Shown piece after piece: positions 62,726-64,000 of a stretch of 64,000 bases of DNA. The position numbers were made by a program, and so were the translations under genes. A model generated the notes under the pieces. It saw nothing but the letters and a program-made list of their open reading frames with translations, did no database searches and was not told where the DNA came from. The number at the start of each line of letters is the position of its first letter. Positions within the stretch are counted from its first letter, which is position 1. This stretch comes from Marinibacterium sp050389775 (GTDB lineage: Bacteria; Pseudomonadota; Alphaproteobacteria; Rhodobacterales; Rhodobacteraceae): NCBI RefSeq assembly GCF_050389775.1, contig NZ_CP177144.1, positions 1,488,001 through 1,552,000 on the forward strand, written 5' to 3'.

Positions 62726-62757
62726 CCGGATACTTGGAAAGAGAAAGAAGCAGGAGG
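62726..62757 (+). repeat. Dispersed intergenic motif copy H (supplies ribosome site)
   Basis: Begins CCGGATACTTGGAAAGAGAA and ends AGAAGCAGGAGG. The final GCAGGAGG lies 5 bases before the ATG of the DUF1801-like gene, so this copy contains its Shine-Dalgarno sequence. Confidence 0.65.
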
Positions 62758-62762
62758 TGGCG

Positions 62763-63182
62763 ATGAAGACGGTGGAGACGGGGGCGTCGGTGGCGGAGTA
62801 CCTGGCCGGTGTTCAGCCCGCGCGCAGGGCCGGGGAGGCCCGGGAGCTGGACCGGATCTTTCGCAACGCCACGGGGTACGAGCCGCGGATGTGGGGCGAG
62901 AGCATCCTGGGGTACGGGCGGTATCACTACACCTATGCCAGCGGGCGACACGGTGATTTCCTGGCCACGGGGTTTGCCCCGCGCAAGGCGGCGCTGACGA
63001 TCTACATCATGCCGGGCTATGCCGATTTCAGCGAGATCCTGGGCCGGCTGGGCAAGCACCGGCTGGGGCGGTCCTGTCTTTACATCACCCGGCTGGACGA
63101 TGTCGACGCCGGGGTGCTGGCCGAGCTGATCCGGGCCGGGCTGCGCGACCTGGCCGGGCATTGGCCGGTCGAGCCGACCTGA
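62763..63182 (+). CDS. DUF1801-like protein
   Basis: 139 residues from the ATG at 62763, preceded by CAGGAGG. Features include SVAEYLAGVQPARRAGEARELDRIF near the N-terminus and a helix-strand pattern with RMWGESILGYGRYHYTYASG. Then RKAALTIYIMPGYADFSEIL follows, ending LDDVDAGVLAELIRAGL. These match DUF1801 (YdhG-like) proteins as I recall them; their function is unknown. No signal peptide. It precedes gltX on the same strand. Confidence 0.85.
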   Translation: MKTVETGASVAEYLAGVQPARRAGEARELDRIFRNATGYEPRMWGESILGYGRYHYTYASGRHGDFLATGFAPRKAALTIYIMPGYADFSEILGRLGKHRLGRSCLYITRLDDVDAGVLAELIRAGLRDLAGHWPVEPT

Positions 63183-63250
63183 GGCTCCGGGGAAAACTGG
63201 ACAATCGCGGCCGGCCATGAGAAAGCCCGGATCGGATCCAGGAGACAGAC

Positions 63251-64000
63251 ATGACCACGACCCGCTTCGCGCCGTCGCCCACCGGCTATATCCATGTGGG
63301 CAACCTGCGGACCGCGCTGATGAACTATCTCATCGCGCGCAAGGCCGGGGGCACCTTCATCCTGCGCATCGACGACACCGACCCGGAGCGGTCGAAGGAA
63401 GAATATGTCGATGCCATCAAGCAGGACATGGAGTGGCTCGGCCTGCATTGGGACCGGGTCGAGCGGCAATCGGAGCGGCTGGACCGCTATGCCGAGGCGG
63501 CCGACCGCCTGCGCGAGATGGGCCGGTTCTACGAGGCCTGGGAAACGCCGACCGAGCTGGACCTCAAGCGCAAGAAACAGCTGAACATGGGCAAGCCGCC
63601 GGTCTATGACCGGGCGGCCCTGGCGCTGAGCGACGACGACAAGGCCCGGCTGCGCGCCGAGCGCGGGCAGGGGGTCTGGCGGTTCAAGCTGGACCAGGAG
63701 CGCATCGAATGGGCCGACGGGATCCTCGGCGACATTTCGATCGATGCGGCCAGCGTGTCGGACCCGGTGCTGATCCGGGGCGACGGGCAGGTGCTGTACA
63801 CCCTGGCCTCGGTCGTCGACGACACCGAGATGGGCGTGACCGACGTGGTGCGCGGGTCGGACCACGTGACCAACACGGCGACCCAGATCCAGATCATCGA
63901 GGCGCTTGGCGGCACCGCGCCGCGCTTTGCCCACCATTCGCTGCTGACCGGCCCCCAGGGCGAGGCGCTGTCCAAGCGGCTGGGCACGCTGGCCCTGCGC
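63251..64000 (+). CDS. gltX: Glutamate--tRNA ligase, N-terminal part (3' end outside window)
   Basis: The first 250 residues are present, running off the window. The class I motif is in RFAPSPTGYIHVGNLRTALM (HVGN for HIGH, about residues 15-18). LRIDDTDPERSKEEYVDAI follows. VLYTLASVVDDTEMGVTDVVRG and the KMSKS-type EALSKRLG (about 238-245) complete the catalytic domain. It charges tRNA-Glu, and in some alphaproteobacteria also tRNA-Gln for transamidation. The ATG follows GATCCAGGAGACAGAC. Confidence 0.96.
   Translation, partial: MTTTRFAPSPTGYIHVGNLRTALMNYLIARKAGGTFILRIDDTDPERSKEEYVDAIKQDMEWLGLHWDRVERQSERLDRYAEAADRLREMGRFYEAWETPTELDLKRKKQLNMGKPPVYDRAALALSDDDKARLRAERGQGVWRFKLDQERIEWADGILGDISIDAASVSDPVLIRGDGQVLYTLASVVDDTEMGVTDVVRGSDHVTNTATQIQIIEALGGTAPRFAHHSLLTGPQGEALSKRLGTLALR

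Overview
The window is strongly GC-rich, gene-dense bacterial chromosome. Gene content points to an alphaproteobacterium of the Rhodobacteraceae (Rhodobacterales): an Nfu/TsaB/RimI run, a 41-residue ribosomal protein L36, a RpoH with a sigma-E-like promoter, an iron-sulfur photolyase, a split saccharopine pathway and an mreBCD-mrdA-rodA cluster. These calls rest on family recognition by eye; species and genus cannot be set. There are no transposases, phage genes, rRNAs or CRISPR arrays. The accessory signal is almost entirely in the intergenic DNA.

Layout. 1-2.0 kb: end of a peptide/nickel-type ABC importer (two ATPases) facing an unknown gene. 2.1-7.5 kb: leftward housekeeping genes (YaiI family, RimI, TsaB, NfuA, UspA, branched-chain aminotransferase, TrpS). 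7.6-12.5 kb: a rhomboid-fold protein lacking the protease residues, a DUF3775-like protein, then a leftward run with two saccharopine dehydrogenases, a glutathione transferase and a phosphatase. 12.8-17.3 kb: an SH3 exported protein, an M20 amidohydrolase, and a response regulator with a PAS hybrid kinase. 17.6-26.5 kb: a complete branched-chain-type ABC importer sandwiched between two acyl-CoA/AMP ligases, plus a small membrane protein between the permeases. 26.6-32.1 kb: iron-type permease, CobW GTPase with a coupled 23-codon upstream ORF, XRE regulator with a cyclase-FHA protein, L36 and tRNA-Val. 32.3-39.6 kb: N-formylglutamate amidohydrolase, Pol IV, Nudix, PyrF, CobU/CobC-like, RpoH and ChaN-like. 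39.7-45.7 kb: CoaBC, Dut, membrane-anchored MoeB-like, M3 peptidase, hydroxyacid reductase. 45.7-51.3 kb: the cell-elongation genes rodA, mrdA, mreD, mreC, mreB. 51.6-64 kb: leuA with a leucine-rich leader peptide, SDR plus photolyase, an 18-MORN-repeat exported protein, NadE, a zincin, a FAD oxidoreductase, a Tat-type metallo-beta-lactamase-fold protein, a DUF1801-like protein and the start of gltX.

Most notable non-coding structure: (i) an eight-copy dispersed intergenic motif (GGTAYTT...AAGAAGAAG / GGATAYTT...GAAAGAAGCAGG), including one inverted pair that could form a long hairpin; (ii) four long intergenic tracts built from degenerate tandem repeats with different units (30, 16, about 107 and about 58 bp); (iii) a leuA leader-peptide attenuator; (iv) two GTAGG-type palindromic repeats. 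Protein oddities include the inactive-looking rhomboid, a TsaB frame with no ATG/GTG/TTG start before its conserved N-terminus, and a MoeB with an added membrane domain.
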